Positions 1-5,491 of a stretch of 8,363 nucleotides of DNA are shown piece after piece. The position numbers and the translations under genes were made by a program. Source of the stretch: Christensenellaceae bacterium. GTDB lineage: Bacteria > Bacillota > Clostridia > Christensenellales > Aristaeellaceae. The stretch spans positions 1 through 8,363 of the forward strand of contig JADGQP010000114.1 in the NCBI GenBank assembly GCA_017881705.1, given 5' to 3'. Every line of letters begins with the position of its first letter. Position 1 is the stretch's first letter. The notes beneath the pieces were generated by a model. That model did not search any database, was not told the DNA's origin, and saw only the letters and a program-made list of their open reading frames with translations.

Positions 1-1
1 A

Positions 2-220
2 CACGCCACCATTCTGCTGTCCAATAACGTCGACGTCGTTTCTGTCTCCTCCAGGCTGGGGCATGATAATGCTGATATCACGCTGAAATACTATGCCCAC
101 GCCGTCCGCAAACGCGATCGCGCCAGCGCCGACATTATGGATTCGCTCATCAATCGCGCGGCCAATCCTCCTGCGGGCGCACCTCCCCAGCCGACAGATC
201 CGGAGATCCCCGACAAATAA
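2..220 (+). CDS. Tyrosine recombinase/phage-type integrase, C-terminal fragment (5' end outside window)
   Basis: This is the last 72 codons of a tyrosine site-specific recombinase, read from base 2 to the TAA at 218-220; the start lies left of the window. The visible part begins at the HAT of the family's usual 'RHTHAT' stretch, followed by ILLSNNVDVVSVSSRLGH, then ten residues to the Tyr of KYYAHA. The LGH box and the second Tyr of YYAH match the last catalytic His and the DNA-cleaving tyrosine of the family, with the usual spacing. The R-H-x-x-R residues upstream cannot be checked. The C-terminal tail after the catalytic Tyr is rich in Pro and Ala and looks unstructured. These enzymes integrate and excise phages and conjugative elements. 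The gene points at the 3' end of a tRNA-Arg gene 263 bp away, the usual arrangement for an element inserted in a tRNA gene. A XerC/D-type role is possible but less likely in this context. Confidence 0.85.
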   Translation, partial: HATILLSNNVDVVSVSSRLGHDNADITLKYYAHAVRKRDRASADIMDSLINRAANPPAGAPPQPTDPEIPDK

Positions 221-323
221 CAAGGCATTGAAACATCAAACCTTTACAGTGCAACCCTTACAGCCACCAATCGCAGCTATTTGCCGGCAGATGCCCGCAC
301 CAATGTGTAGCCGTATATACACC

Positions 324-360
324 AAAGTGGCCTTGCATCCATCTGGAGCAAGGCCACTTT
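324..360. terminator. Perfect 13-bp stem-loop, probable bidirectional terminator
   Basis: AAAGTGGCCTTGC (324-336) pairs perfectly with GCAAGGCCACTTT (348-360) around an 11-nt loop. The A and T runs at the two ends of the stem give a short U-run on either strand, but no long U-tract follows. It lies 103 bp downstream of the integrase stop and could end integrase transcription from the left. It could also stop transcripts from the tRNA side that pass the nearer hairpin. Confidence 0.7.
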
Positions 361-437
361 CACAATAATTTTCGTTTGTCAATAGGTTTTTGCAATCTCT
401 CCCACAAGTTCTCCCAATTCAATTTCAACACCAATAT

Positions 438-479
438 GAAAAAGAAGAACCCTTGCAGAACTGTTGTCCTGTAAGGGTT
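438..479 (-). terminator. Rho-independent terminator of tRNA-Arg
   Basis: Read on the - strand, AACCCTTACAG (479-469) and CTGCAAGGGTT (458-448) form an 11-bp stem with one A-C mismatch and a 10-nt loop. It is followed directly by CTTCTTTTTC (447-438). It begins 5 nt beyond the encoded CCA of the tRNA, which fits a terminator for that single-gene transcript. Confidence 0.75.
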
Positions 480-483
480 TCCT

Positions 484-560
484 TGGTGAGCCCGGTGGGA
501 TTCGAACCCGCGACCTTTTGATTCGTAGTCAAACACTCTATCCAGCTGAGCTACGAGCCC
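484..560 (-). tRNA. tRNA-Arg (anticodon ACG), 3' CCA encoded
   Basis: On the - strand a full cloverleaf is visible. The acceptor GGGCTCG pairs with CGGGCTC with two G-U wobbles. The D arm is GCTC / GAGT. The anticodon stem TTTGA / TCAAA encloses the loop CTACGAA, with anticodon ACG. The T loop is TTCGAAT and the discriminator A is followed by an encoded CCA (484-486). ACG is read as inosine-CG after TadA deamination and decodes CGU, CGC and CGA arginine codons. The T stem GCGGG / CCCAC has a C-A mismatch at the second pair (C50-A64, bases 510 and 496). All the odd pairings involve the 3' half, the part an integrating element would supply. Confidence 0.95.
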
Positions 561-597
561 ACGCGGCATTCGGATTACCTTCCGAAGCAGCTTAATG

Positions 598-626
598 ATT
601 ATAGCAGGCGTGTACAAAAAATGCAA
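598..626 (-). promoter_or_regulatory. Promoter of tRNA-Arg
   Basis: The - strand carries a consensus -10 TATAAT (603-598) preceded by TGC, an extended -10. A weak -35 TTGCAT (626-621) lies exactly 17 bp upstream. The predicted start near 591 is about 30 nt upstream of the mature tRNA 5' end at 560. A separate promoter means the tRNA does not depend on the cysK transcript. Confidence 0.75.
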
Positions 627-748
627 TACTGTGAAGCAACTTTTTCGCGGTAAAAGCCTTAGCATGCGCTGTACAACATGCTTTATCCTTCGCGTAAAGG
701 TTGAGCTGAACCGACGATTCCCTGCGGAATCCGGCCCTTGCATCCGTA

Positions 749-827
749 TACCCGCAAACGGGTACCGCCGCCCGCAACGCATGTTGCGGGCGGCGGTAGG
801 CAAGCCGTTTCAACGGGTTTTAACGGC
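749..827. repeat. Cluster of three stem-loops downstream of cysK
   Basis: Three inverted repeats sit back to back between cysK and the tRNA promoter. GCCGTT (804-809) pairs with AACGGC (822-827). A very GC-rich 16-bp perfect stem (763-778 with 783-798) has a GCAT loop. TACCCG (749-754) pairs with CGGGTA (759-764) and overlaps the foot of the large stem, so the two may be alternatives. The cluster starts 25 bp after the cysK stop and would fold in the metY-cysK mRNA 3' end. No U-tract follows any of the stems, so it is not a textbook Rho-independent terminator. It could be a 3'-end stabiliser, a Rho-assisted terminator or a copy of a dispersed intergenic repeat. The remainder of 561-851 shows only the tRNA promoter. 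Confidence 0.7.
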
Positions 828-851
828 GATGTTCCGGCAGAATGTGTTCGC

Positions 852-1784
852 TTATTCCGTAAACAACGGCGTGGAAAGGTAACGCTCGCCCGTATCCGCA
901 AGCAGGGCGACAATAATCTTGCCCTTGTTTTCCGGCCGCGCAGCCAACTGCGTGGCGGCGAATACCGCGGCGCCCGAGGAGATGCCTACCAATACGCCGT
1001 CGGTCTTGCCGATTTCGCGGCCGGTGGCGAAAGCCGCGTCGTTTTCCACGGTGATAATCTCGTCGTAGATTTTTGTGTTGAGCACGTCCGGCACGAAGCC
1101 TGCGCCGATGCCCTGAATCTTATGCGGTCCGGCGACGCCCGTGGAAAGCACGGGCGAGGTGGCCGGTTCCACGGCGATGATTTTCACGTTGGGGTTTTGC
1201 GCCTTCAGGTATTCGCCAACACCGGTGATCGTTCCGCCGGTGCCTACGCCAGCCACGAAGATATCCACCTTGCCATCGGTATCTTCCCAAATCTCCGGGC
1301 CGGTGGTCGCGCGGTGCACGGCGGGGTTGGCGGGGTTTACGAACTGCCCGGGGATAAAGCTGCCGGGAATCTCCGCCGCCAGTTCGCTGGCGCGCGCGAT
1401 GGCGCCTTTCATCCCTTTGGCACCCTCGGTCAGCACAATCTCCGCGCCGTAGGCTTTAAGCAATGTGCGGCGTTCCACGGACATGGTTTCGGGCATAGTG
1501 AGGATAATACGGTACCCCCTCGAAGCAGCGATGGCCGCCAAGCCAATGCCGGTATTGCCGCTGGTGGGCTCAATAATCACGGAACCTGCCTTCAGTTTGC
1601 CGGATGCTTCCGCATCGTCGATCATGGCCTTGGCAATACGGTCCTTCACGCTGCCGGCGGGGTTAAAGTATTCCAGTTTCGCCAGCACCGTCGCCCCAAG
1701 GCTGTGCTTCTTTTCATAGTTCGTCAGTTCCAACAGCGGCGTTTTGCCAATCAGCTGATCGATGGAATGATAGATACGTGCCAT
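852..1784 (-). CDS. cysK: Cysteine synthase A (O-acetylserine sulfhydrylase)
   Basis: A PLP enzyme of the cytoplasm that makes L-cysteine and acetate from O-acetyl-L-serine and sulfide, the last step of cysteine synthesis. It has 310 residues, the normal CysK length. Visible landmarks are NPAGSVKDR with the PLP lysine K47, the substrate loop PTSGNTG (73-79), the phosphate-binding GTGGT (181-185), QGIGAGF (224-230) and GISSGA (267-272), whose Ser binds the PLP ring nitrogen. No long C-terminal regulatory domain is present, so it is not a cystathionine beta-synthase. The start is the ATG at 1784, 9 nt after AAGGAG (1799-1794). A TTG two codons upstream is too close to that site. The gene follows metY by 17 bp and is in its operon. 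CysB/CysM-type activities cannot be excluded from sequence alone, but the motifs favour CysK. In Bacillus, CysK also binds the repressor CymR; a candidate partner is encoded upstream here. Confidence 0.95.
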   Translation of the reverse strand: MARIYHSIDQLIGKTPLLELTNYEKKHSLGATVLAKLEYFNPAGSVKDRIAKAMIDDAEASGKLKAGSVIIEPTSGNTGIGLAAIAASRGYRIILTMPETMSVERRTLLKAYGAEIVLTEGAKGMKGAIARASELAAEIPGSFIPGQFVNPANPAVHRATTGPEIWEDTDGKVDIFVAGVGTGGTITGVGEYLKAQNPNVKIIAVEPATSPVLSTGVAGPHKIQGIGAGFVPDVLNTKIYDEIITVENDAAFATGREIGKTDGVLVGISSGAAVFAATQLAARPENKGKIIVALLADTGERYLSTPLFTE

Positions 1785-1793
1785 AAACAAACG

Positions 1794-1799
1794 CTCCTT
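1794..1799 (-). promoter_or_regulatory. Ribosome binding site deciding the cysK start
   Basis: AAGGAG on the - strand lies in the 17-bp gap between metY and cysK. It is 9 nt from the ATG at 1784 but only 3 nt from an in-frame TTG at 1790, so the ATG is chosen as start. The short gap leaves no room for a separate promoter outside metY. Confidence 0.85.
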
Positions 1800-1801
1800 T
1801 T

Positions 1802-3094
1802 TTATGGGCGGATCGCCGCAAAGCCCTGCGCCAGATCCGCGATGATGTCGTCAATGTGCTCGGTGCCTATGGACAGGCGCACCGTGTTCGGTTGAATGCC
1901 CGCCTGCACAAGCTCCTGTGTGCTTAACTGGGAATGGGTGGTGGATGCGGGGTGGATCACCAGCGATTTCACATCGGCCACGTTGGCCAACAGCGAGAAC
2001 AGCTGGAGAGATTCCGTAAACCTGCGGGCTTCATCCTCCGTGCCGCGCAGGTCGAACGTGAAGATGGACGCGCCGCCGTTGGGATAGTACCGGTCGTACA
2101 GCTCTTTGGCGTGGCCGGTTGCAAGCGAGGGGTGGTTCACACGTTCCACCTGAGGATGATTCTTCAAATAGTCTACCACTTTCAGCGCGTTTTGCACATG
2201 GCGTTCCACCCGCAGCGAAAGCGTTTCCAGCCCCTGCAGGAGCAGGAACGAGTTGAACGGGCTGATCGTCGCGCCGGTATCCCTCATCAGCGTGGTGCGC
2301 AGCTTGATGATGTAAGCTAGGTTGCCCGCTGCCTGCGTAAACACCACCCCGTGGTAGGACGGGTTGGGTTTGGACAGGCCGGGGAACTTGTCGTTTTGCG
2401 CCCAATCGAACCGCCCGCCGTCTACGATTACGCCGCCCATGACCGTACCGTGGCCGCCGATGAACTTGGTGGCTGAATGGATAACGATATCCGCGCCGTG
2501 TTCGATGGGGCGGAACAGGAAAGGCGTGGAGAAGGTGCTGTCAATCAGCACCGGTATGCCGTTTTGGTGCGCGATTTCGGCAATCGCTTCCAGGTCCAGC
2601 ACGTCGGAGTTCGGGTTTCCCAGCGATTCCAGAAAAACCGCCTTGGTGTTGGGCTGAATGGCTTTGCGGAAGTTTTCCGGGTCGCTGCCATCCACGAAAG
2701 TCGTTTCCACGCCGGATTCGATGAACGTATTGGCAAACAGGTTGTAGGTGCCGCCATAGAGCGTTTTGGAGGAAACGATGTGGTCGCCAGCCCGCGCGAT
2801 GTTACGTACCGCGTAGTCGATGGCGGCCGCGCCCGAAGCCGTGGCAAGCGCCGCGGCGCCGCCTTCCAGCGCGGCAATGCGTTTTTCAAACACGTCGGAT
2901 GTGGGGTTCATAAGGCGGGTGTAAATATTGCCGCCCTCGCTAAGGCCGAACCGTCCGGCAGCCTGCGCGGAATCTTTGAAAACGTAGGAGGTCGTGGCGT
3001 AGATGGGTACGGCGCGCGCGTCGGTGGCGGGGTCGGGATGTTCCTGGCCCACGTGCAGCTGAAGCGTTTCAAACCGGTATTGCGAATTAGCCAT
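1802..3094 (-). CDS. metY: O-acetylhomoserine sulfhydrylase (O-acetylhomoserine aminocarboxypropyltransferase)
   Basis: A cytoplasmic Cys/Met-metabolism PLP enzyme of 430 residues, the usual MetY length; cystathionine gamma-synthases and lyases of the same fold are nearer 380-400. It joins sulfide (or methanethiol) to O-acetyl-L-homoserine to give homocysteine (or methionine) and acetate. Visible landmarks: VPIYATTSYVF near the N-terminus, YTRLMNPT with Y58 and R60 that reach the neighbouring subunit's PLP phosphate, YGGTYNLF (Y113 stacks on PLP), ESLGNP (N160), IDSTFSTP (D185 binds the pyridine nitrogen), SATKFIGGHG with Schiff-base K210, and VRLSIGTEH with R406 for the substrate carboxylate. 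The start ATG at 3094 has GGAGGG 8 nt upstream. metY is the first gene of the metY-cysK operon. Together the two genes let the cell fix sulfide on both acetylserine and acetylhomoserine. Some family members also act on O-acetylserine, so strict specificity is not proved. Confidence 0.93.
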   Translation of the reverse strand: MANSQYRFETLQLHVGQEHPDPATDARAVPIYATTSYVFKDSAQAAGRFGLSEGGNIYTRLMNPTSDVFEKRIAALEGGAAALATASGAAAIDYAVRNIARAGDHIVSSKTLYGGTYNLFANTFIESGVETTFVDGSDPENFRKAIQPNTKAVFLESLGNPNSDVLDLEAIAEIAHQNGIPVLIDSTFSTPFLFRPIEHGADIVIHSATKFIGGHGTVMGGVIVDGGRFDWAQNDKFPGLSKPNPSYHGVVFTQAAGNLAYIIKLRTTLMRDTGATISPFNSFLLLQGLETLSLRVERHVQNALKVVDYLKNHPQVERVNHPSLATGHAKELYDRYYPNGGASIFTFDLRGTEDEARRFTESLQLFSLLANVADVKSLVIHPASTTHSQLSTQELVQAGIQPNTVRLSIGTEHIDDIIADLAQGFAAIRP

Positions 3095-3228
3095 AAGTAA
3101 AACCCTCCGTATTATCTTATTTAATTATCTGGGGCCGCCAACATCGACGCATTCGCCCAAAACGGAAGTTTTGCCTAAGCAGCCGCTGAAAATACCCTTC
3201 CACACAAACCAACCTTTCCTATAGGAAT
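3095..3228 (-). other. Predicted 5' leader of metY-cysK mRNA, about 134 nt
   Basis: Placing the start 7 nt after the -10 gives a leader of about 134 nt before the metY ATG. It holds a small hairpin AAAAC-TTCC-GTTTT and possible GGAAG/CTTCC pairing, then an AU-rich stretch before the ribosome binding site. I could not match it to a SAM riboswitch or a T-box: no TGGNACC-type T-box bulge and no recognisable kink-turn were seen. Its length is enough to hold a control element, but none is shown. Confidence 0.4.
3216..3227. promoter_or_regulatory. Palindromic operator candidate at the metY transcription start
   Basis: TTCCTATAGGAA is a perfect 12-bp palindrome placed immediately downstream of the metY -10, around +1 to +12. 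It shares the CCTAT/ATAGG half-sites with the repeat overlapping the -35 (3251-3267). A protein bound here would block initiation or early elongation. The obvious candidate is the Rrf2 regulator encoded just upstream. Confidence 0.6.
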
Positions 3229-3234
3229 ATAAGG

Positions 3235-3263
3235 ATAATAACATGAGCCCCCTATCGTGTCAA
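3235..3263 (-). promoter_or_regulatory. Promoter of metY-cysK
   Basis: On the - strand a consensus -35 TTGACA (3263-3258) is 17 bp from the -10 TATTAT (3240-3235), which carries an upstream TGT (extended -10). It is a strong sigma-A promoter by sequence, between the Rrf2 gene and metY. The operon can therefore be controlled apart from its regulator, although readthrough from the Rrf2 gene is also possible. Confidence 0.85.
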
Positions 3264-3267
3264 TAGG
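3251..3267. promoter_or_regulatory. CCTAT-N7-ATAGG inverted repeat overlapping the metY -35
   Basis: CCTAT (3251-3255) and ATAGG (3263-3267) form an inverted repeat with a 7-bp spacer that contains nearly the whole -35 hexamer. Binding here would compete directly with RNA polymerase. It is centred 37-38 bp from the second palindrome at 3216-3227. That the Rrf2-family protein binds both sites is inferred from position and shared half-sites. Confidence 0.6.
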
Positions 3268-3306
3268 AAATGATGAAAATTGCCAAAAATAAATCCCGGT
3301 TTTCCG

Positions 3307-3738
3307 TCAGATGGAGTAGTTGTCCCGGTCACAGGAGTTCGCGGATAGATCGGCCAACGTGATACCCTCGAAAAAACGGTTGGTGATGTCGGCAAACTTG
3401 CGCCACATCGGCAGGGTTTTGCATTCCGCCATGCGGCCGCAAGTGTTTGGCTCGTGTTCCAGGCAGGCTACGGGCGCGAGGGAGCCTTCGGTAAGCTCCA
3501 GAATGCTCTTGACGGTATAGCGTTCCGGCCGCCTGGCCAGGCGGTAACCGCCGCCCTTGCCGCGCAGCCCGTTTAAATAGCCTGCTTTCACCAGCACGGC
3601 GATAATGCTTTCCAGGTATTTTTCGCTGATCTCCTGCCGCTGCGCAACTTCCTTCAGGGGCACATACTCGCCGGTGTCGTGCTCGCAAAGGTCAATCATC
3701 ACCCGCAGAGCGTATCGCCCTTTCGTGGATATCAACAT
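3307..3738 (-). CDS. Rrf2-family transcriptional regulator (CymR/IscR-like), probable regulator of sulfur assimilation
   Basis: A 143-residue winged-helix DNA-binding protein of the Rrf2 family, normal length. It starts MLISTKGRYALRVMIDL. The recognition helix region is about 30-52 (VAQRQEISEKYLESI) and the wing is LRGKGGGYRL (58-67). A linker helix and a cysteine triad C92, C100, C106 (C-x7-C-x5-C) follow, in the place where IscR binds its [2Fe-2S] cluster (C-x5-C-x5-C). The His three residues after the last IscR Cys is absent here. The protein ends DNYSI. A C-terminal Ile tail of this kind is how serine acetyltransferase and other partners insert into the CysK active site, and Bacillus CymR works in complex with CysK. 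The start ATG (3738) has a G-rich ribosome site (3749-3745). The gene is upstream of metY-cysK on the same strand. Target genes are inferred, not shown; an Fe-S homeostasis role is the main alternative. Confidence 0.9.
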   Translation of the reverse strand: MLISTKGRYALRVMIDLCEHDTGEYVPLKEVAQRQEISEKYLESIIAVLVKAGYLNGLRGKGGGYRLARRPERYTVKSILELTEGSLAPVACLEHEPNTCGRMAECKTLPMWRKFADITNRFFEGITLADLSANSCDRDNYSI

Positions 3739-3765
3739 GCAATTCCCCCTCTCCCTATTAGAACT

Positions 3766-3794
3766 ATTGTACTTCTTCGCTCAACGATTGACAA
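3766..3794 (-). promoter_or_regulatory. Promoter of the Rrf2-family regulator gene
   Basis: On the - strand, -35 TTGTCA (3794-3789) and -10 TACAAT (3771-3766) each match consensus at five of six bases and are 17 bp apart. The start near 3759 leaves a leader of about 20 nt. An AATAGG half-site just downstream of the -10 (3759-3754) resembles the metY operator half-sites and may allow autoregulation, but no clear inverted partner is seen. Confidence 0.75.
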
Positions 3795-3906
3795 GAAACA
3801 GGTTGATCTGAATGTATACCCGATAACCTTCGCCAGACTTTCGGAATAACCGTCCACCGGCTTAGCCGTTAGTTTTGATTTCCGATTTTTTCGAAAAATT
3901 TCTGTG
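3795..3906. other. Divergent spacer between the regulator and transporter promoters
   Basis: These 112 bp separate the -35 boxes of the two divergent promoters. The only structures seen are a short perfect inverted repeat CGGC-TTA-GCCG (3858-3868) and an A/T-rich block ending just before the + strand -35 that could act as an UP element. No gene is convincing here. Confidence 0.5.
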
Positions 3907-3935
3907 TTGACAATCGAACCGACGCATGTTAATAT
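3907..3935 (+). promoter_or_regulatory. Promoter of the sugar ABC transporter operon
   Basis: A consensus -35 TTGACA (3907-3912) is followed after 17 bp by -10 TAATAT (3930-3935), preceded by TGT as an extended -10. Predicted start is near 3942, about 57 nt before the solute-binding protein ATG. An A/T-rich stretch lies directly upstream. Confidence 0.8.
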
Positions 3936-3946
3936 CACATCAGAAA

Positions 3947-3968
3947 GTTGAGTAAACGTTTACTCAAC
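3947..3968. promoter_or_regulatory. Perfect 22-bp palindrome, LacI/GalR-type operator
   Basis: The half-site GTTGAGTAAAC is followed directly by its exact reverse complement, giving 22 bp of perfect symmetry about a central CG. That is the hallmark of LacI/GalR-family operators. The core AGTAAACGTTTACT differs from a typical CcpA cre site only at its two outer bases. The site lies at about +5 to +26 of the predicted transcript, so a bound protein would act as a roadblock or block promoter clearance. The longer symmetric arms favour a pathway-specific repressor, whose gene is not in the window. Confidence 0.85.
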
Positions 3969-3998
3969 CCGTTATAACCAATAAGGAGGAAAACCCCA

Positions 3999-5468
3999 AT
4001 GAAACGGATTCTTTCAGTTCTTCTAGTATTGACCATGCTGTTGGCGTGCGTTAGCGTCGCCTCAGCGGAGAGCACTCCGGAAACCATCCAGGTGGCTTAT
4101 CTTCTTGCCATGAACTCCGCCGAACAGCGGCAGATGGTACAGGATGCCGTGAACGAACTGCTTGTTAAGAAAGGTTTGGACGTACAAGTTCAGTTCGTTT
4201 GCATCGACTTTGCATCCTGGGCCACGCAGATTAACCTGATGCTGACGGACGGCAGCGTCGACCTGTTCAACGATTGCTTTATGCCTACCGTATCGGTGCT
4301 AGCCGACAGCGGTTCTCTGGCTCCGCTGGACGATCTGGTGAACCAGTACGGCCAGGGCATCAAAGATGCGCTGGGCGATTACCTCAATTGCGGTAAAGTC
4401 GGCGGAGTGCTGTATGGCACGCCGAAAGTCAACGCTTTCTCCTCGGCGATGATGTTTGTAATGCGCAAAGACATCTGCGACGAACTGGGCATTGACCCCG
4501 CGACCATTACCGATTTTACCACCCTCACAGCCGCGCTTGAAAAAGTGCATGCCGCCTACCCCGACATGACGATGATCGCCAACGGCAGCACCGGCACCTA
4601 CATTGATGCGTACGATACGGACATGCTGGGTACGCAGGATCCTCTAGGCTGCCTGCTTCTGGGCGAGGATTCCACCAGCCTTACCGTGCAGAACTACTAC
4701 ACCAGCGATACCTTCAAGGGCCTGCTTGCTAACGTGAAGCAATGGTCCGCCGACGGGTTCTATATGAAGGATCCTCTTAACGCGCAGGATGGCTCCATGG
4801 CCTACATTTCCAACGGCCAGGCCTTCGGCGGCTTCGTGTCCTACTGTGACGAAGCCACGGCCGTCAGCGTGCAGGGCAAGGCGATCGGCAAAGATATCTA
4901 CGCCGCGCAGATCACGGCCCAGCCCTGGGCGACCACCAGCAACATCACCGGCATGATCTGGTGCGTGCCGTCGCTTAGCAAACATCAGGCAGCCGCGGTG
5001 AAGTTCTTAAACGAGCTTTACACCGACCCGGACCTTGCCAACCTGGTCTGCAACGGCATCGAGGGTACGCACTATGTGGTGACCGACGCGGGCAACATTA
5101 CCTTCCCCGAAGGGATCGATGCCGCCAGCACCGGTTGGCCTTCCGGCATGGGCACCTTCTGGCCCAATATCTGCATCACGTATCCATGGTCGCCCGATCC
5201 TTCCAATATGTACCAGAATTGGCTGGCGTCCAACGAAACCTGCAGCAAATCCCCGGCGCTGGGTTTCACGTTTGATTCCTCGAGCGTCGCGGACGAAGTT
5301 ACCGCCTGCGCAACCGTCGTGGATAAATACGTACCCGCGCTGCTGCTCAACATCGGCGATACCGACGCGCAGTATACTTCGTTCCTCAACGAACTGCAGG
5401 CTTCCGGCATTGACGATATCATCGCCGCGAAACAAACACAGTTGAACACCTGGGCTGCGGCCAAGTAA
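3999..5468 (+). CDS. Extracellular solute-binding protein of a carbohydrate ABC transporter (DUF3502-like C-terminus)
   Basis: A 489-residue family-1 type solute-binding protein that would capture a sugar or oligosaccharide outside the membrane and deliver it to the two permeases downstream. Residues 1-23 form a signal peptide with a KR n-region and a hydrophobic core. The cleavage type is unclear: LLAC at 14-17 could be a lipobox with Cys17 lipidated, while ASA|ES at 21-24 would suit signal peptidase I. The mature part starts TIQVAYLLA. About 355-489 matches the C-terminal DUF3502 pattern of the LplA/YtcQ group: ITYPW, then SPALGFTFDSSSVADEV, VDKYVPALL and GIDDIIAAKQTQL. Counting from position 24 there are 11 cysteines, many for an exported protein. 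AAGGAGG sits 9 nt before the ATG. The ligand cannot be told from sequence. An 85-bp gap with a GC-rich hairpin separates it from the first permease, as often seen where the binding protein is made in excess. Confidence 0.9.
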   Translation: MKRILSVLLVLTMLLACVSVASAESTPETIQVAYLLAMNSAEQRQMVQDAVNELLVKKGLDVQVQFVCIDFASWATQINLMLTDGSVDLFNDCFMPTVSVLADSGSLAPLDDLVNQYGQGIKDALGDYLNCGKVGGVLYGTPKVNAFSSAMMFVMRKDICDELGIDPATITDFTTLTAALEKVHAAYPDMTMIANGSTGTYIDAYDTDMLGTQDPLGCLLLGEDSTSLTVQNYYTSDTFKGLLANVKQWSADGFYMKDPLNAQDGSMAYISNGQAFGGFVSYCDEATAVSVQGKAIGKDIYAAQITAQPWATTSNITGMIWCVPSLSKHQAAAVKFLNELYTDPDLANLVCNGIEGTHYVVTDAGNITFPEGIDAASTGWPSGMGTFWPNICITYPWSPDPSNMYQNWLASNETCSKSPALGFTFDSSSVADEVTACATVVDKYVPALLLNIGDTDAQYTSFLNELQASGIDDIIAAKQTQLNTWAAAK

Positions 5469-5491
5469 TCGCATCCCTCATCTTCCAGTCA

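Noticed and set aside
93..368. 91-codon open frame overlapping the integrase end
   Set aside because: It lies in another frame of the integrase coding region, ends in the terminator hairpin, and has no ribosome binding site.
360..803. 147-codon open frame on the - strand across the tRNA
   Set aside because: It covers the tRNA-Arg gene, its promoter and its terminator, so it cannot be a real protein gene.
738..1895. Long open frame of 385 codons on the + strand, antisense to cysK
   Set aside because: It runs through the strongly supported cysK gene on the other strand, its product resembles no family I know, and it starts within the GC-rich hairpin cluster. It is a by-product of GC-rich codon positions.
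2477..3100. 207-codon open frame on the + strand antisense to metY
   Set aside because: metY has every active-site motif on the - strand; the antisense product is a low-complexity Gly/Arg/Val-rich sequence.
3095..3228. SAM riboswitch or T-box in the metY leader
   Set aside because: Looked for because metY and cysK genes often carry them, but no T-box TGGNACC bulge and no SAM-I core could be found.
3732..3938. 68-codon open frame on the - strand between the divergent operons
   Set aside because: It overlaps the promoters of both operons and shows no recognisable protein features.
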